The position numbers were made by a program, and so were the translations under genes. Below, piece after piece: positions 49,558-62,404 of a stretch of 64,000 bases of DNA. The notes under the pieces were generated by a model that worked only from the letters and a program-made list of their open reading frames with translations, ran no database searches and had not been told where the DNA came from. The stretch covers positions 26,185,435 through 26,249,434 of the forward strand of contig CM060965.1 of NCBI GenBank assembly GCA_030765045.1, written 5' to 3'. Position 1 is the first letter of the stretch. Each line of letters opens with the position of its first letter. Origin of the DNA: Tenodera sinensis (lineage: Eukaryota; Arthropoda; Insecta; Mantodea; Mantidae).

Positions 49558-49605
49558 ATGTGTGTAAGCAGGAGCAGAGTCTTTGGTTTTGCAGCAATTT
49601 GGACC
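49558..49605 (+). CDS. Small membrane protein, candidate first coding exon
   Basis: Short exon with an ATG, 16 codons (MCVSRSRVFGFAAIWT) and a perfect GTAAGT donor at 49606, phase 0. It was chosen because it joins in frame to the exon at 51602 and extends that exon's hydrophobic segment upstream (GFAAIWT + VVCVVVVVGAFW). No promoter motif was identified. The evidence is splice-site and frame logic only; an alternative upstream exon cannot be excluded. Confidence 0.5.
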
Positions 49606-50808
49606 GTAAGTATTTAATTTTGAAAAATAAAGTTTCAGTAGCTAATACGAGATTTTAAATTCCGTTTAATTGCGTTGTTTGGGGGAACTTTTAAATCGTT
49701 TATCGTAAATGCAAAACGACTACACAGCTAACCTGTGCTTCAAATTCGCTGTTTGAAATAAAGTAATGATGATTTGGTAATATGTTTGTAAGTTTCAACA
49801 AGAAAAGTACAAATGTCAGATGACGATAATGGCGAGCATTCAGTCCAAACGCAGATCCACTTCTGAAAGTGTGGCAACCAAGTCTCGTCTCAGGTGTACT
49901 GTTATAGGATAAAGTGACAATGTGATACTTCGCCATTCCCATTACCTGGCGGTAGTTAAACATATTCACTTAGCACTTGGGGAACGACTTGTTTTAAATG
50001 CTTAATATGAACTGAGAGACACCCTACTGCATTTGTCGCAAAAGCTTAGTTTCGGAAACTAATAAGGTGGAATAAAAACGCTAAGTTCCATATCTTATGT
50101 TAACGTATAAACAATACAGCTAAACTGGATTATTAACGACGGAATTGAAACTGTCATTAAAAGTAAAAGTTCCTCAGGAATGCTGTCTTGAGTCTGTTTT
50201 CTCCACCAGAACCTAGAAGCCACCCACCGCCGTTTTTACGGCGTTTACGTTTATGGCGTAATAACAATATTGTCATCTTCTCGCTACTGCGCATGCACAA
50301 TGGGAGTCACCAGCCTAAGAAGAGGAAGAAGTGAAATCCTCGGGATCAACGATGCTTTAATTTTATGTTGTTTTACTTCTTGCTCGCTTCCCGCTCAGAT
50401 AAACGTGAACACGGCAAAATGTTGATATCGCTGATTTTGTTTCCGAAATCCTCTGTCTTTACTAAAGCGGCCAATTCCGCTGTACGCTGTGTTCTGGCCT
50501 TGCCGTATGCTCTTGCGTCATACATGCCAACATGAAACTAACAAACACTATACTAAATGGCTTGGCGGTCCTAAGCGACAAAGCGTAGCCGAAACATTAG
50601 TGTGGCTAAAATCTAATGATCGCCAAACTAGCGGTTCAAACTCGGTGCCTTAATGGCATTGTCGTTGACCCCATTTAGTAAACAATGTCCAAATGTTCCT
50701 CATTTACTTTATAAGGTAGGTATCAAACTTTTACTGTAAACACTAAGCAGTGTACTGTTGATTGTACATTATACGAAACAAAATGTCTTATGATATCTAT
50801 AAATAGTG
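49606..50808. other. Intron of the small gene, nothing else recognised
   Basis: An A-rich run lies just before the exon (49438-49462). No repeat or coding signal inside this stretch. Confidence 0.45.
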
Positions 50809-50822
50809 AATCTTGAGCATCG

Positions 50823-51066
50823 GCGGCGCCGTGGCCGAGCGGTTAGCGCGCTCGCCTACCACCTAGGCGGCCCGGGTTCGATCCCAGGGACCCGCATGTG
50901 GTATTCGTGGTGGACGAAGCGGCGTCAGGGCGGGTTTTCTCCGGGTACTCCGGTTTCCCCCGCCATCTCATTCCACCGGTACTCCATCTTCATTCCATGT
51001 ATCATCAGTGTCACCGCCTGCGGTGCCGTAGTAGTAAAAGCGGGCGTTAAACACTACAACAACAAC
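50823..51066 (+). mobile_element. SINE family 1, copy 4 with target duplication
   Basis: 244 bp, nearly identical to 32026-32269, with intact A and B boxes and an (ACA)n-type tail. Flanked by perfect 14-bp repeats AATCTTGAGCATCG (50809-50822 and 51067-51080). Lies in the first intron of the small membrane-protein gene. An A/G-rich tract follows at 51105-51187. Confidence 0.93.
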
Positions 51067-51601
51067 AATCTTGAGCATCGCTTAACAGCAGAACAGAAGA
51101 TTTGGGAGAAAAAAAAGAAAAGAAAAGAAAAGAAAAAAAAAAGAAAAAAGAAAAAGGGGAAAAAAAAGAAAGAAAGAAAAGAAAAGCAAAATCAGTAGAT
51201 CTGGCAACCCTGGGTGGAAGTGATATAATAAACCACAACAACAAAGTCACATTTATTGTTTCTATAATCTCGCAATATATTCTTCTAACCGACATTCATT
51301 AACCTCAAACCCTACTTAAAATATGCAGAAAACATATTTTTTACAGGTTCACCAACAAAAACCAAGTGACCATCATGAAAGTTTGAATTAGTATGTGTGC
51401 TTGAGCCTTGCGTTTCCAAATTGATCTCATTCCCGATTGAATTCAACATAGAAACGCGGATCGTATTGAGAATGTGATTGCACTCAAATCGATTTCAATC
51501 TCTCTGGAAACAGTAATCTCAGGAAAGCATAATGGAGACATGTATGTAATTTCCCAGTGAGATCGCGGGATAATTTTGAAATGTTTTCCCTTTACCTATA
51601 G

Positions 51602-51781
51602 GTGGTGTGTGTCGTGGTAGTGGTGGGTGCATTCTGGATACACACCGTAATGTTATTCAGTACCTCTCACAATCGAGGATTTTACTTCATCGAGCTGATA
51701 TGCCTCACCATCATCGCATCTTTGGTTGGTGCCTTGGGTGTGCTGTCTCTTATGATCGACAAGTTTAATTTCGCCAATATG
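51602..51781 (+). CDS. Small multi-pass membrane protein, internal exon
   Basis: 180-nt exon bounded by CCTATAG and ATG|GTAGGT, phase 0 on both sides, 60 residues. It encodes two hydrophobic stretches, VVCVVVVVGAFWIHTVMLF and FIELICLTIIASLVGALGVL, separated by a short polar loop (STSHNRG). With the exons at 49558 and 54503 it gives a 117-residue protein with about three membrane segments. I do not recognise the family. A distant MARVEL-like fold is conceivable but unsupported by any diagnostic motif. It lacks the CCG motif and is not part of the tetraspanin gene. Confidence 0.65.
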
Positions 51782-51864
51782 GTAGGTAATGTAGTAATAT
51801 GCAACACAAGTCATAAGTAGAGGTGGTAGCGTTGTAACAGCTCTGCTAGTGCTAATACTAATAC

Positions 51865-52589
<725 letters not shown>

Positions 52590-52602
52590 TCTAATAATAA
52601 TG

Positions 52603-52776
52603 ATGGAAACAAGATTGCCGAGACAAGTTTTGGAATGGATTCCACCAGGGAGAGGAAAGAGGGGAAGACCGCGGAAAACCTGGATAGATGATATAAGGAG
52701 TAGTATGAAGGAGAATAATTTAGAAGAGCGGGATTGGGAAATAAGAGAAGAATGGAGGAAGAAGATACGTACTTAA
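52603..52776 (+). pseudogene. LINE ORF2 C-terminal fragment next to the (TAA)n tract
   Basis: 58 codons ending TAA: RLPRQVLEWIPPGRGKRGRP ... DDIRSSMKENNLEERDW ... EEWRKKIRT. This is the conserved C-terminal tail of arthropod non-LTR RTs. A short 3' UTR and an (ATT)n-like tail follow at 52830-52850. Confidence 0.8.
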
Positions 52777-53593
52777 ACACTTTGGATACAGGAAGATGTG
52801 ATCTCACATTGTAAACCTGTTGATAGATAATCATTACTATTATTATTATTCCTTTTGTGTAATTATGTGGTTGATTGTGCAGTTGTTACAATTTGTAATA
52901 ATAACTCCTTGTGTAGAGGAGGCAGCATTGATAGTAGTAGGTATTCATGGTATCACTGATTACCAGGCGCGGCTCCTCAGGGTAGGCAGGGTAGGCACTG
53001 CCCGCCCTATCGTAATACATCAACAAATAATGTTTAAGTATGATTCTGCATTTTATCATTTGAACCGTCATTTTCCCCTAAATTGCAGTTCAAGAAAAGT
53101 TTTCTCGGTTATAATGACCAGCGCATGGTCAAATCCTTTAATCTCAATTCCGATTCATCAAAACTGCGCTGCGTGTTTGAAACGCGCGGCAGAAATGATA
53201 CGCATGGAACCTGGGTAGTGGAGAGCAGGCTAGCTTAACCTCTGCCTGCCCGGCCCCCTTTCCTCAGTACGAGGCTCTTGAACAGGGATAAGGAAACATT
53301 CGGTCTGTATATGCACTCCGAGCATGCGTAGACGCGTCTGCCAGCAGTCCGAGCACTTGCCGGCCCAAATCCGAATTTATGCGACATTTTCCGAACAGCC
53401 ATACTCCACGAACGAAGATCTCAGAGATCTGAATCTGTCGTTATCTCTGTGTAATACCAGTATGACCGACTTAATTAGTGAACTATTACAAATTTCGCTT
53501 TCGCGGCGCACTAACAATGAAAAGAGGAGTGATTTAGCTATTTAACACAAAGCTGCAGTGAGACAATTTTTCAATTTCTTAATCTATTTTAGT

Positions 53594-53855
53594 CATGGGT
53601 GTAGCGAAACGGGGGCAAGGGGGGCCACGGCTCCCCCTTGGAAGTTGGTGAACTTAATGTGCAGTCAGTTACTGACCTTTAAACTATTATTTTAATTTTG
53701 ATGTAAAGAACAATTTTTGTTTAGCACAAATTAATACGGTTATCTGCAACAAATACTATAAATTTTGACAGTAAAATAATGATTTAATATTATATGATTG
53801 CAAATTTCCAACATGTGCCCCCCCCCCCCCGGAAAAAAGTCTGCCGACACTCGTG
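53594..53855. mobile_element. CATGGGCGTCG MITE, copy D (nested in hAT)
   Basis: Reverse-oriented copy starting CATGGGTGTAGCGAAACGGG and ending CCGACACTCGTG. Flanks ATTTTAGT and ACTTTAGT are 6 of 8 alike. The same insertion is present in the second hAT copy. Confidence 0.85.
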
Positions 53856-53981
53856 ACTTTAGTTTTGGCGGTAATTCGTCCGTAAGTCACACTCATTCAC
53901 TCTGCTCTTATTAAACAACCAAACAATATATTGTTTGCGTTATCCGCAATGACTTCGCCCCCTATATTTGGATAAACGGGG

Positions 53982-54280
<299 letters not shown>

Positions 54281-54502
54281 TTACTGTTACACTTTGCCTA
54301 CCCTAAAATTTTGACTGCGAGCCGCCACTGCTGATTACATTGTTTGGATGAAGGTAGTTGAATTCCTTGGAAGAATGCATTTTGAGTCACTCTAAACTTT
54401 GCACAAAATATACCAGTTGCTGGAGACTAGTCACCATGATCACATAGTAATTTTACTATACATATAAGATTTAAGCAATTTTGATGTTGTTTCTTTTTTC
54501 AG

Positions 54503-54628
54503 GCTTTGTGCACAGTGCTGATATTTTTAATGGCAGAGGAAGCGATGTGGGGCATTGGATCCACTATAGGCTTCTCAGGGTTACTCTCCAAGAACTCTAC
54601 ATCTGTGCTGTTGGTTCGCCCATTTTAA
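54503..54628 (+). CDS. Small multi-pass membrane protein, last coding exon
   Basis: Follows a strong polypyrimidine acceptor (TGTTTCTTTTTTCAG). In phase 0 it encodes 41 residues, beginning with a hydrophobic helix (ALCTVLIFLMAEEAMWGIGS) and ending LLVRPF before TAA. An AATAAA at 54867-54872, about 240 nt after the stop, is a reasonable poly(A) signal. The intron before it is 2.7 kb and holds the (TAA)n tract, a LINE tail and a full-length hAT element. Confidence 0.65.
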   Translation, partial: ALCTVLIFLMAEEAMWGIGSTIGFSGLLSKNSTSVLLVRPF

Positions 54629-55370
54629 TAACGCGTGATATCTAATGCTGAATCGCTATTTTTATGTGTGTGTTAGATTTACCTTAAATAATCATGTGCT
54701 TTTCCTTCTTCCTTTGGGTATTTAATAATTTTGCAAGTTTTAGCTCCAAACAGTTCTATGTTGTTCACCAGGAAAAGTCAATAGATGTAACTAACAAGCT
54801 GAGAGATAGCTGGCAAAATACAGGATAGATTAGGAAGTTTGTTACACAGGGGTTTCATGTGGCCTTAATAAACAATGCATAACAAATTGAAACTAGAACT
54901 ACGTGTAGCGAGTCATGTATAATGAATGATATAGTCCAGTAAAGCAAGTTTCCACTCATTATTACGAAGAGAAATTGTGGTGAAAGTGTGTCTGGATCTG
55001 ATGAAGGAAAAATAACAATAGTAAGAAGTTAAAAGTTTTTGTCGAACTTCATTAACACCTGAGTATTTACAATTTCACATATTTATTTCTCTATCAGTTT
55101 AAATCATATAACGGTGGTATTGTCAGGTGTTTTATAAAGCACATTGTTCTACTAACTGTAAATAAAGTGAAAAAGGTAACTATACAATTTTATAAAAAAT
55201 CATAAAGCAAGTAAAACATAGGTAACGTCTGAGAAAAATGAACGTCAGAACTGTAAACTGTAATATTATTTATTCTTTACGTGTATTGAAAATAAGAATT
55301 TCCCTCTTCTAAGTATTGTTTAAAATAATGAAAAATTAATACAATATCTGTTATTGATACCAGACATTTG
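54629..55370. other. 3' flank of the small gene
   Basis: Candidate poly(A) signals AATAAA at 54867 and around 55163. Nothing else recognised. Confidence 0.45.
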
Positions 55371-56150
55371 ACGACAAAGCCATTAGCATCCGCGCCTTCC
55401 AATACTTCTGTATTTCTGTAGGTTCTTCAGATAGTGTACTGTGGATGTTTAGGTGGTCTTTATTCGTATCTGCTCCCAAGTTGCATAAGCAACAAATTGG
55501 ACAAGGCCAGATTCCAATTCTACACAGATGACTTGCAAGACAACTGCGATCACTTATTAATCTGAAGGATCTACTGCTATTTTGTGGGGGCAGTATAGTA
55601 ACTTATCCAGGTGATCTTTTCTGCATTTCTTAGTCTTAGCTTTTCATTCTCAGAAATTGTTAGGAAATTACGTTTTTAACAGATTGGTATGGTAAGTTTG
55701 GTGTTTTTAGATATATTAAAACCCTTTTTACCTAAAAAAATTGTGCAGCTTCGTCAGCAGATATGCCACAGCGAGCAGGAACCCACTGAAAGTGGATTTT
55801 TTATGTAGCTTGATTAATTGTATCAGCATTTGGCAACCATCTTTAATTTTCCAAGATTTAATATTATATGAGCATATTGCTTGTACTGGAGTCTTCGAGC
55901 ATGAAAATATAACTACTGTGGTATAGCTGTTGACTGGTAGTTTTTTAATGTATGCATTGCTGTTATTTCTCATGTGCTGTAGGTATGCCCCTAGTGAGCG
56001 ATAGAATGAGGAAAGTTTGCATGCAACTCCAGCACTTGCATTGCCATCTTTAAAAGAACTGCTAGTGAAAATGTGCAAGTATTCCTTGGTAGCATATTTG
56101 GTATGTACGGTTTCTAAAGCAGGGACCTTTAATTGAGACACTGATACTAT
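55371..56150 (-). pseudogene. LINE relic: RNase H and C-terminal zinc knuckle
   Basis: Minus-strand pieces YLHIFTSSSFKDGNASAGVA and VIFSCSKTPVQAICSYN are an RNase H domain in which the catalytic Asp positions read Ser and Cys. They are followed by CPICCLCNLGADTNKDHL and KYWKARMLMAL, the knuckle and C-terminus. The first 414 nt (55728-56141) are still open, but key residues are lost. Confidence 0.7.
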
Positions 56151-56261
56151 ATCTGTGACAAGGCACGAGATGTGGTAAAAACAGATCTAAACATGACCCA
56201 CTTTGCAATATTTATTATTTCGGTTTCTTCTTCATTTTTATAGGAATTTCTTCTAACTAAA

Positions 56262-56345
56262 CCCCAGCGCAACAGCCCATGATGGGCCAAGGCTTGTTGC
56301 CCGGCCGCTGCGTCCCCCACCTCTGCCCAACACAGGCTTTATGAG
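56262..56345 (-). mobile_element. SINE family 3 body fragment
   Basis: Reverse match to the end of the copy at 34139 (CCCAGCGCAACAGCCCATGA, GGCCAAGGCTTGTTGCCC, GCTGCGTCCCCCACCTCTGC). 56350-56668 has no recognised feature. Confidence 0.7.
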
Positions 56346-56676
56346 CGGAGTTTAAATTTAGAAAATCTAAAATCTTATTTGTTTATTTACTTATTTATTA
56401 CTAATAAACAAAGTATAATTATAGAGCACTTAACGTGTTATTACATTACGACAATGTTATTGCAATATAGTGCAAAATAATATTATGTATCACGTTAGTA
56501 TTACTATAGAAATATAAATACCAAACACCAAAACAATTATCATGTTATATAACTCATAAAACTGTTATTGGACATATTTTTCTGAAGAATGAATTTTCTT
56601 CAGAAGTTTGTTTTGCTTCAAGTAATTGAAAAACTCAAGGTAACCGTATTTTAAATTTATTGTGGTAAGCAACAAT

Positions 56677-56920
56677 CATGGGCGTCGGCAGCCCTTTTTC
56701 CGGAGGGGGGGGGGCGCATGTTGAAAGTTTGCAATCAAGCAATATTGTTTCATTATTTTGTGGTGAAAAGCTTTAATATTTGTTGTGAATAACCGTATTA
56801 ATTTGTGCGAAATAAAGGTTGTTCTTTACATCAAAATTAAAATAATAGTTTAATAGTCAGTAATTGATTGCACATTGAGTACATTAGCTTCCAAGTACAT
56901 TTAGCTTTGCGATGCCCATG
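56677..56920. mobile_element. CATGGGCGTCG MITE, copy C
   Basis: 244 bp with perfect octamer flanks GCAACAAT (56669-56676 and 56921-56928). Ends CATGGGCGTCGG / GCGATGCCCATG. Confidence 0.92.
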
Positions 56921-57027
56921 GCAACAATACTTCCAGCGATTTAAATTTCAATTGTGTTTTTTTCTGATGTGCACATTTTTTGCTTATAAATTTTAAGTCC
57001 TATGCTAAAGGGCTAGGCCAACATATT

Positions 57028-57867
57028 ACTTTCTCTACTGGTAAGTAGGGAAAGTATTGTATTCCACCCAAAAATTCGATGTCGAGATTTCACCGGAAAT
57101 GCATGTTTTGAGGCCCCCTGAATCCAGAAAAAGCATTTTTAGAAAAAGGTCAGTGTGTATCTGTGTGTCAGTCTGTCAGACTGTGGACAGCATAGCTCAA
57201 AAACGAAAAGTCGGTTAAAAACCAAAGTTGGTATTTAAGTTTAATGTCTTTCAAGGATGCGACACGAAGATTTTGAAGAAAATAGCCCCACCCTAAACTA
57301 CCCTTTACATGGACAATTTTTCAAAAATGTTGATTTTCTTGAAAATGGCTCTAACGATTTTGATTAAAATGTCATATGTTTGAGATATTTTGATGACAAA
57401 TGAAATGTATATCTTGAATTTTCTGGCTATAGCCCTTGTGGTCGTATTTACTCTGGACGACTTTTGCATAACTGGTAAACCGTTAGATATAGACCAAATT
57501 ATACTGTGCAAAAAATGTAGATCTTGCTAAAATACACAATTTTCTTGTAGGGTGAACAATTTCGGAGATGTTCCTTGTTATGTGTGTAAGTTTCGGAAAA
57601 CTTAGAACTTTCGTGAAATGGATCATCGTTGTTCATTTTTTTATATGTTAAGTGTGCAAAGACAACAGAATCTCAAACATTTGACTGTCGCACAAAGCCT
57701 ACTGTATTCTAACATTCCCCTTGCACCTACAAGGAAATAAGCAATAAGATAAGTTGTACAAATGTGTATCTCAACTATCAAGAAAGAAGATATAGGAATA
57801 AGAGTTTATAAGAATGGTTAGTACAAGAGTAGAGAAAGTCATGTGAGTGTAACACATCAGATTTTGT
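57028..57867. repeat. Dispersed ~800-bp repeat, most complete copy (7)
   Basis: Starts at a palindromic hairpin (ACTTTCTCTACTGGTAAGTA then GGGAAAGTA) and runs to AGTGTAACACATCAG. Non-coding. It was used as the reference to recognise the other copies; ACTTTCTCTACT recurs inverted at 57828-57839 near the far end. Confidence 0.8.
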
Positions 57868-58304
57868 TTCTTGCAACGCAGAAGTGAACACGCGTTCTTT
57901 TTGGCATCTTGAGTCTCTCACGGAACTAACAAAACAATGCACTCCAACTGTCACAGAGAATGGAATCGCATTGTCGAAGTGAAGCACGGGAAATAAAACA
58001 ATAGCGGAGTGTGGCCATTAGATTATTGTTTGCCTAACGATTTTGTCCATCGATAACATAACTTTGGTTCTTAGCAGTTAAGGACACAAGGATTTGAATA
58101 TTACGTAGCAGAACTTAGAGAATACAAATTTTCTAACAAAACGGGACAAACGGCGTCCCGACAAAATCTATCGGGACACCGGGACCGCAGGTTGAAAAAC
58201 GAGACGCCAGGTCACTTTATACTAGTTTAACTATTTGATGCCATTCCAGCAACAATAGTATGGTTGTAATTAATGCTCTTCCACACAATAGCCGTGTGTA
58301 GGAC

Positions 58305-59406
58305 AGGATTGGAAAGAGTAAAGTGAGACTCAAAAATTCAATGCCATGACCAGAGGCAAGAGTTCTTGTTTTTAACGATACATGAGAAAGCTGCTCAATT
58401 ACAGAACAAATTGGTTTGCATGCATTTGACATAGTTTAGAAGTGAAACATGGATTTTTTTTTTTCGCGAATGTTTGCGAATTTTTCATATTTTCGAGAAT
58501 ATTGTGTTTTTAGCGAGAAATGAGAAATACCTACTTTTTTTTTAAATTTTGGTTAGAAAAATAAGTTTTTTTATTCATTGACTCATTGTCGCTGGTGTTT
58601 GGTTTTAATAACAATAAAAGAATTTACATCAAATGCCTAGGAATTCAATAGCCCAGCTTCTTTTGAGATCAACTTGCAACACTATTACAATATTGTTGAT
58701 TAAGATAAAAAAAGGCTGCCCGACAATGCAATCGGCGAGGCTACAATAAAAGGTTACACACTTCCGTGTTATCAAAGCCGCCGCAATAAACCTATGTTGT
58801 TGTGGTGTTTAGAAGTTTTTGTTTTCAGACTGGTGACTGGATAGATTCTGGCGTGTGCGTATTAATGGTTGAAAACAAAAGATGAATGTTACCACCTTCT
58901 CCCTGGTCCCTTCAATGTCTGGTTACCAGTATCAAATGCTGACAGCGAGAGATTTTTTTCTACATAAACTTGGTTGTAACAGACAGAAGGACAACTACGA
59001 AAAGTGAAAGTGTCACAACGTGTATGTTGCAATTTGGTGATGCTGATTGATGGGCAATGCCCCTGATGTCTGATGCATTATATATGCAGTGATTCATGTT
59101 CTGATGATAATAATAAAATAAATGGTTTAATTTGGAGAAATTTTGAACAATAATGTTACAGTAACATTGCTTACCTGTTAATATTAATTTCAGTAATGTA
59201 AATGTGTATTAATTTTACCCGAAAACTTGTGCGAAATTAATGCGAATGCTCAGTATAAAATTCAACTCAAAGCACCGCTTACTTAAATTATTAATGCAAA
59301 TTTTTCAAATAATTATCACCAAGAAATCTTACCTTTGACCATGACCGTGGTTCAAATCCTGGTCATGGCATTGAATTTTTCAGTCTCACTCTACCCTTTC
59401 CAATAG
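58305..59406. repeat. ~48-bp inverted repeats 1 kb apart
   Basis: 58305-58354 (GAAAGAGTAAAGTGAGACTC, AATTCAATGCCATGACCAG) and its reverse complement at 59358-59406, about 90% alike. The right arm abuts GTGGTTCAAATCC, a B-box-like motif, so the arms may be SINE-derived. The hAT transposase scrap at 58920 lies between them. Confidence 0.7.
58920..59050 (+). pseudogene. hAT transposase C-terminal dimerisation fragment
   Basis: Reads WLPVSNADSERFFST, then a stop/frameshift, then NLVVTDRRTTTKSESVTTCM ... GDAD and a stop. NADSERFFS is the conserved hAT C-terminal motif. One frameshift and one stop, so inactive. The upstream part of the gene was not recognised. Confidence 0.75.
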
Positions 59407-60505
59407 TATGGTTTTCATCTGATATAATTTACCTACTAAAACTCACAAGGTCTGATTTGTGACATTTCCTAGGTACACGTACAAAGTACTCATGGCTAAC
59501 ACTGTTCTGTTTCCGTTTTTGTGTCTTGCCAACGATTTACAAATTATTTCGATGTCGGACTTTTGTTTTCATTATGAGTTTCAGAAAAATGCTTTTCCTG
59601 AGAAATGCAGTATTTTATTAGTATAAGCTAGACGACAGTATACTTGTTTGTGCTGATTAAGTTCCAACAACGTGCTCTACATAAGGTTTAAAATGCTCTA
59701 AGCAGGGACACTGCAATAGCTGTTAAACTTTGTGTACTAATGGTTTGTTTCTTAAAGTACTTTCAAAATGTAATTTCTCTTACACATAAAATTGAAGTAG
59801 GTACACGATTTATTTATGTAAGGAAATAGTAAAAGTCAAAATATTCAAAACGGAATTAAAGCACTGAGTACACTTTTCTCCTTGTACGTAGCTATGTAGC
59901 TTTACAAACGGAGACTGAGTACCCTTACATGGGGTATACCGATATCTCAACTTTTCTCTATGTAAACAACCCCCTCGTGAAAGGCAAAACAGTTTATTCT
60001 AGAGTTATAGAACATTTCTAGCTTAAGCTCGCTAAAACCACTTCACGTGGATATAATTAGCTTAATCAATGTCAATTTTATTGTGTACCTTTTGTTTTTC
60101 GAATTCCTCTCATTTCGCTAATCTTGTAGGGACTGAAAAGTAATCGTAAATCAAGGTGAGGTTTTGGCATTATCCTTCTTAGCTCTATGCCGTTCCATAA
60201 TCATATTGAACAAAAGTGCTGAAAGAAGGCATTTTCGCGAAACCAAAGAGATAACATGGGGAAAGAGGGAAGGAATATGGCCGATAGCAAGCGATACCAA
60301 ATACTTAATTACTGGAGACTCAACTGGGTCAATTTGAACAAAAAGAAACATAAGTAATACTTTGTGGTAAGAGCCAGCAATATCGGCTAACACCTTGTCA
60401 GTCAAGTTCTTTCACGCAACAAGCTGTGTTTTTGTTTTAAACACTGCATTGTGTATCATATAGATACACCACACTATGTCGCCATTTTGTAGGGGACATA
60501 CTTTA
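59407..60505. other. Intergenic, no assigned feature
   Basis: A + strand stretch near 60269-60327 reads WPIASDTKYLITGDSTGSI before a stop, slightly reminiscent of a WD repeat. The opposite strand has an 84-residue hydrophobic frame (60151-60405). Neither is convincing. Confidence 0.3.
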
Positions 60506-61416
60506 TGAAGTAAAACCTCGTTTATCCGGACTAACTGGGATCAAAGGCAATCCGGAAAATCGAAAATCTGGATAGTGCGAGTTGTATGGGTAATAAGCAA
60601 AACAAAATTCTTAAATCCTTAAATAAGCAGATTGCCGTTATGGCGATAAAAGTGACTTGCAACAAAATTATATACAGTATATAGCATGTATTGTTTACAA
60701 GGCATTAAAAAATATAAAAATCGTAATTACATAATATCACGTCATTTCTTAACAAAACTTGATCCACAATCTTCTGCTTAAAACGCATGTGGGGTTTAAA
60801 CGAAGTACGGTTACCCAAACAGAAACACTGTATCATTAACAGTTCTGTCGGGCTGACGTTACAAGCGCACCATAATGTTTTTCAGCAGTTCCCGATTCAG
60901 CAGCTATTTTCTTCAATGTTTCTCCTTTATCAATTCGATTAATAGCATCCACATCTTTACCCATTGAAACCACGACCTTCTTTTACTTATATGTCATTTT
61001 AAACTTGTACACTGAATTACAGTCCCAAACACTTTGACAAGACACAAAAACAATCCGCTTGAAACACACACGACAAAGTTAATGCCGTTTGGAAAGAGTA
61101 GGAAAACTGAGGAGATTGAGGGATAGGGATCAAGGTCAACGCTTTCTTCTGTCGCTATTTACAGCTGAGGAGACATACTGTGACATACTACTAATTCTTC
61201 CTTAAACATAACAGGTTGCATCTTACAGTACAGCACCACATTTATTGTACAATTTATGCAGGAACCGTGCATCGAATCAAATTAAAAAGCTAATATTTGG
61301 CGTACATACTTATAGTTACGTAGTTTTTGCTATCATAGTAAATTTATTATCTAATGTAAACATTAAATTTTAAAAATTCCATAAATCTGATCCAGATAAA
61401 GAGATTTTTACTGCAC
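60506..61416 (-). mobile_element. pogo/Tigger-like element remnant
   Basis: The left end reads AGTAAAACCTCGTTTATCCG, a typical pogo/Tigger terminus. The right end (reverse) reads GCAGTAAAAATCTCTTTATC, with TA next to both. The minus strand near 60880-60980 encodes MGKDVDAINRIDKGETLKKI, the N-terminal helix-turn-helix of pogo-type transposases. The catalytic region is missing. Confidence 0.7.
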
Positions 61417-61644
61417 TACGTTTCCATGGCGAATTCAAGCCGATTGGGGTTCTTTTTCCGGATTGAATACCTCTGGAAACGCGGATTCAACCAAAGCTTA
61501 ACCATTGGATCTGATCCGCTTATTTAGTGGGATGGATCGAAATCTTGTTGCATGAATGTTCGATCTCATTTCCGGATTGAATTCAACATGGAAACTCGGA
61601 AATGGGAATGGACTCGAATCGAATTCAATTCTGCATGTAAACGT

Positions 61645-61900
61645 AGTATTATATAGATATTAACCGAGCGAGTGACTCCCATTCGAGAGGTCCCGGTTTC
61701 GATTCCTCGTCGCCGCCCACGCTGATTATAGGCGGCTTACCCCATGGACTTTCCAGAACGGCAAGGCGAATGCCGGGATTGTGTCTTTTACCACGGCTAT
61801 CCTCTTTTCCGTTTCTTCTCATTTCGTCTCCCTGTTTCATGTTGCAGGATGCGTGTCGGCCGACGGCGGGCAGATGGAGCAGAGGCTTGTGATTTGGAAT
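61645..61900 (+). mobile_element. Possible tRNA-derived SINE, unassigned family
   Basis: tRNA-like GAGCGAGTGACTCCC ... GGTTTCGATTCC (B box) followed by a GC-rich body (CGGCTTACCCCATGGACTTT). Only one copy is seen, so the family call is tentative. Confidence 0.4.
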
Positions 61901-62404
61901 TCTTGACTCCGCCATTCGAACCTATAGGTGATTCTGAAACTGGAGATATTATATCATATTTAAACGTTTTCAATCATGTGGATTCTGCGATAAATTACGC
62001 GTTAGTTAAAAAGGAAGCTCCGTGATTTGAAAAACTTCAAGACGGAGAACAAACTGAACAACTTTGTGCGTATATTTAACTCGAAAATTTATGGAAAGAC
62101 ATTTTGGTTATACGGCTCTGAAACGTTATGTAAGCTCTAATGTTTATTGCTCGGGAATCTCCTCGGAACAGCTAAGATGCGCTTATTTGTGTGCAATGTA
62201 GGTATATGACGTCGGTGTTTCATGTCGCGTGCCTTTGTCTCGAATACGTCACTGCTATTCACCACATATTTTGTCTAGAAATTACTTCAAGTAAAGCAAT
62301 ATGTACTCTAATACGAGTATGTTCGTACTTACAGCAAGAGTGAACACGGTCAAAATGGATAGATTAATTCTTAATTAAGACAATGATCTGTTGAGAAGGA
62401 AAGG

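Noticed and set aside
50823..50893. tRNA gene (A and B boxes, cloverleaf-like head)
   Set aside because: It is followed by a shared body and tail, occurs in several copies and has target duplications, so it is a SINE. The same reasoning applies at 20083, 25213, 32026, 34139 and 47209.
57028..57839. ACTTTCTCTACT at both ends of the dispersed repeat as true terminal inverted repeats
   Set aside because: Similarity between copies continues about 25 bp beyond the right-hand motif (to CACATCAG), so it is not the element end.
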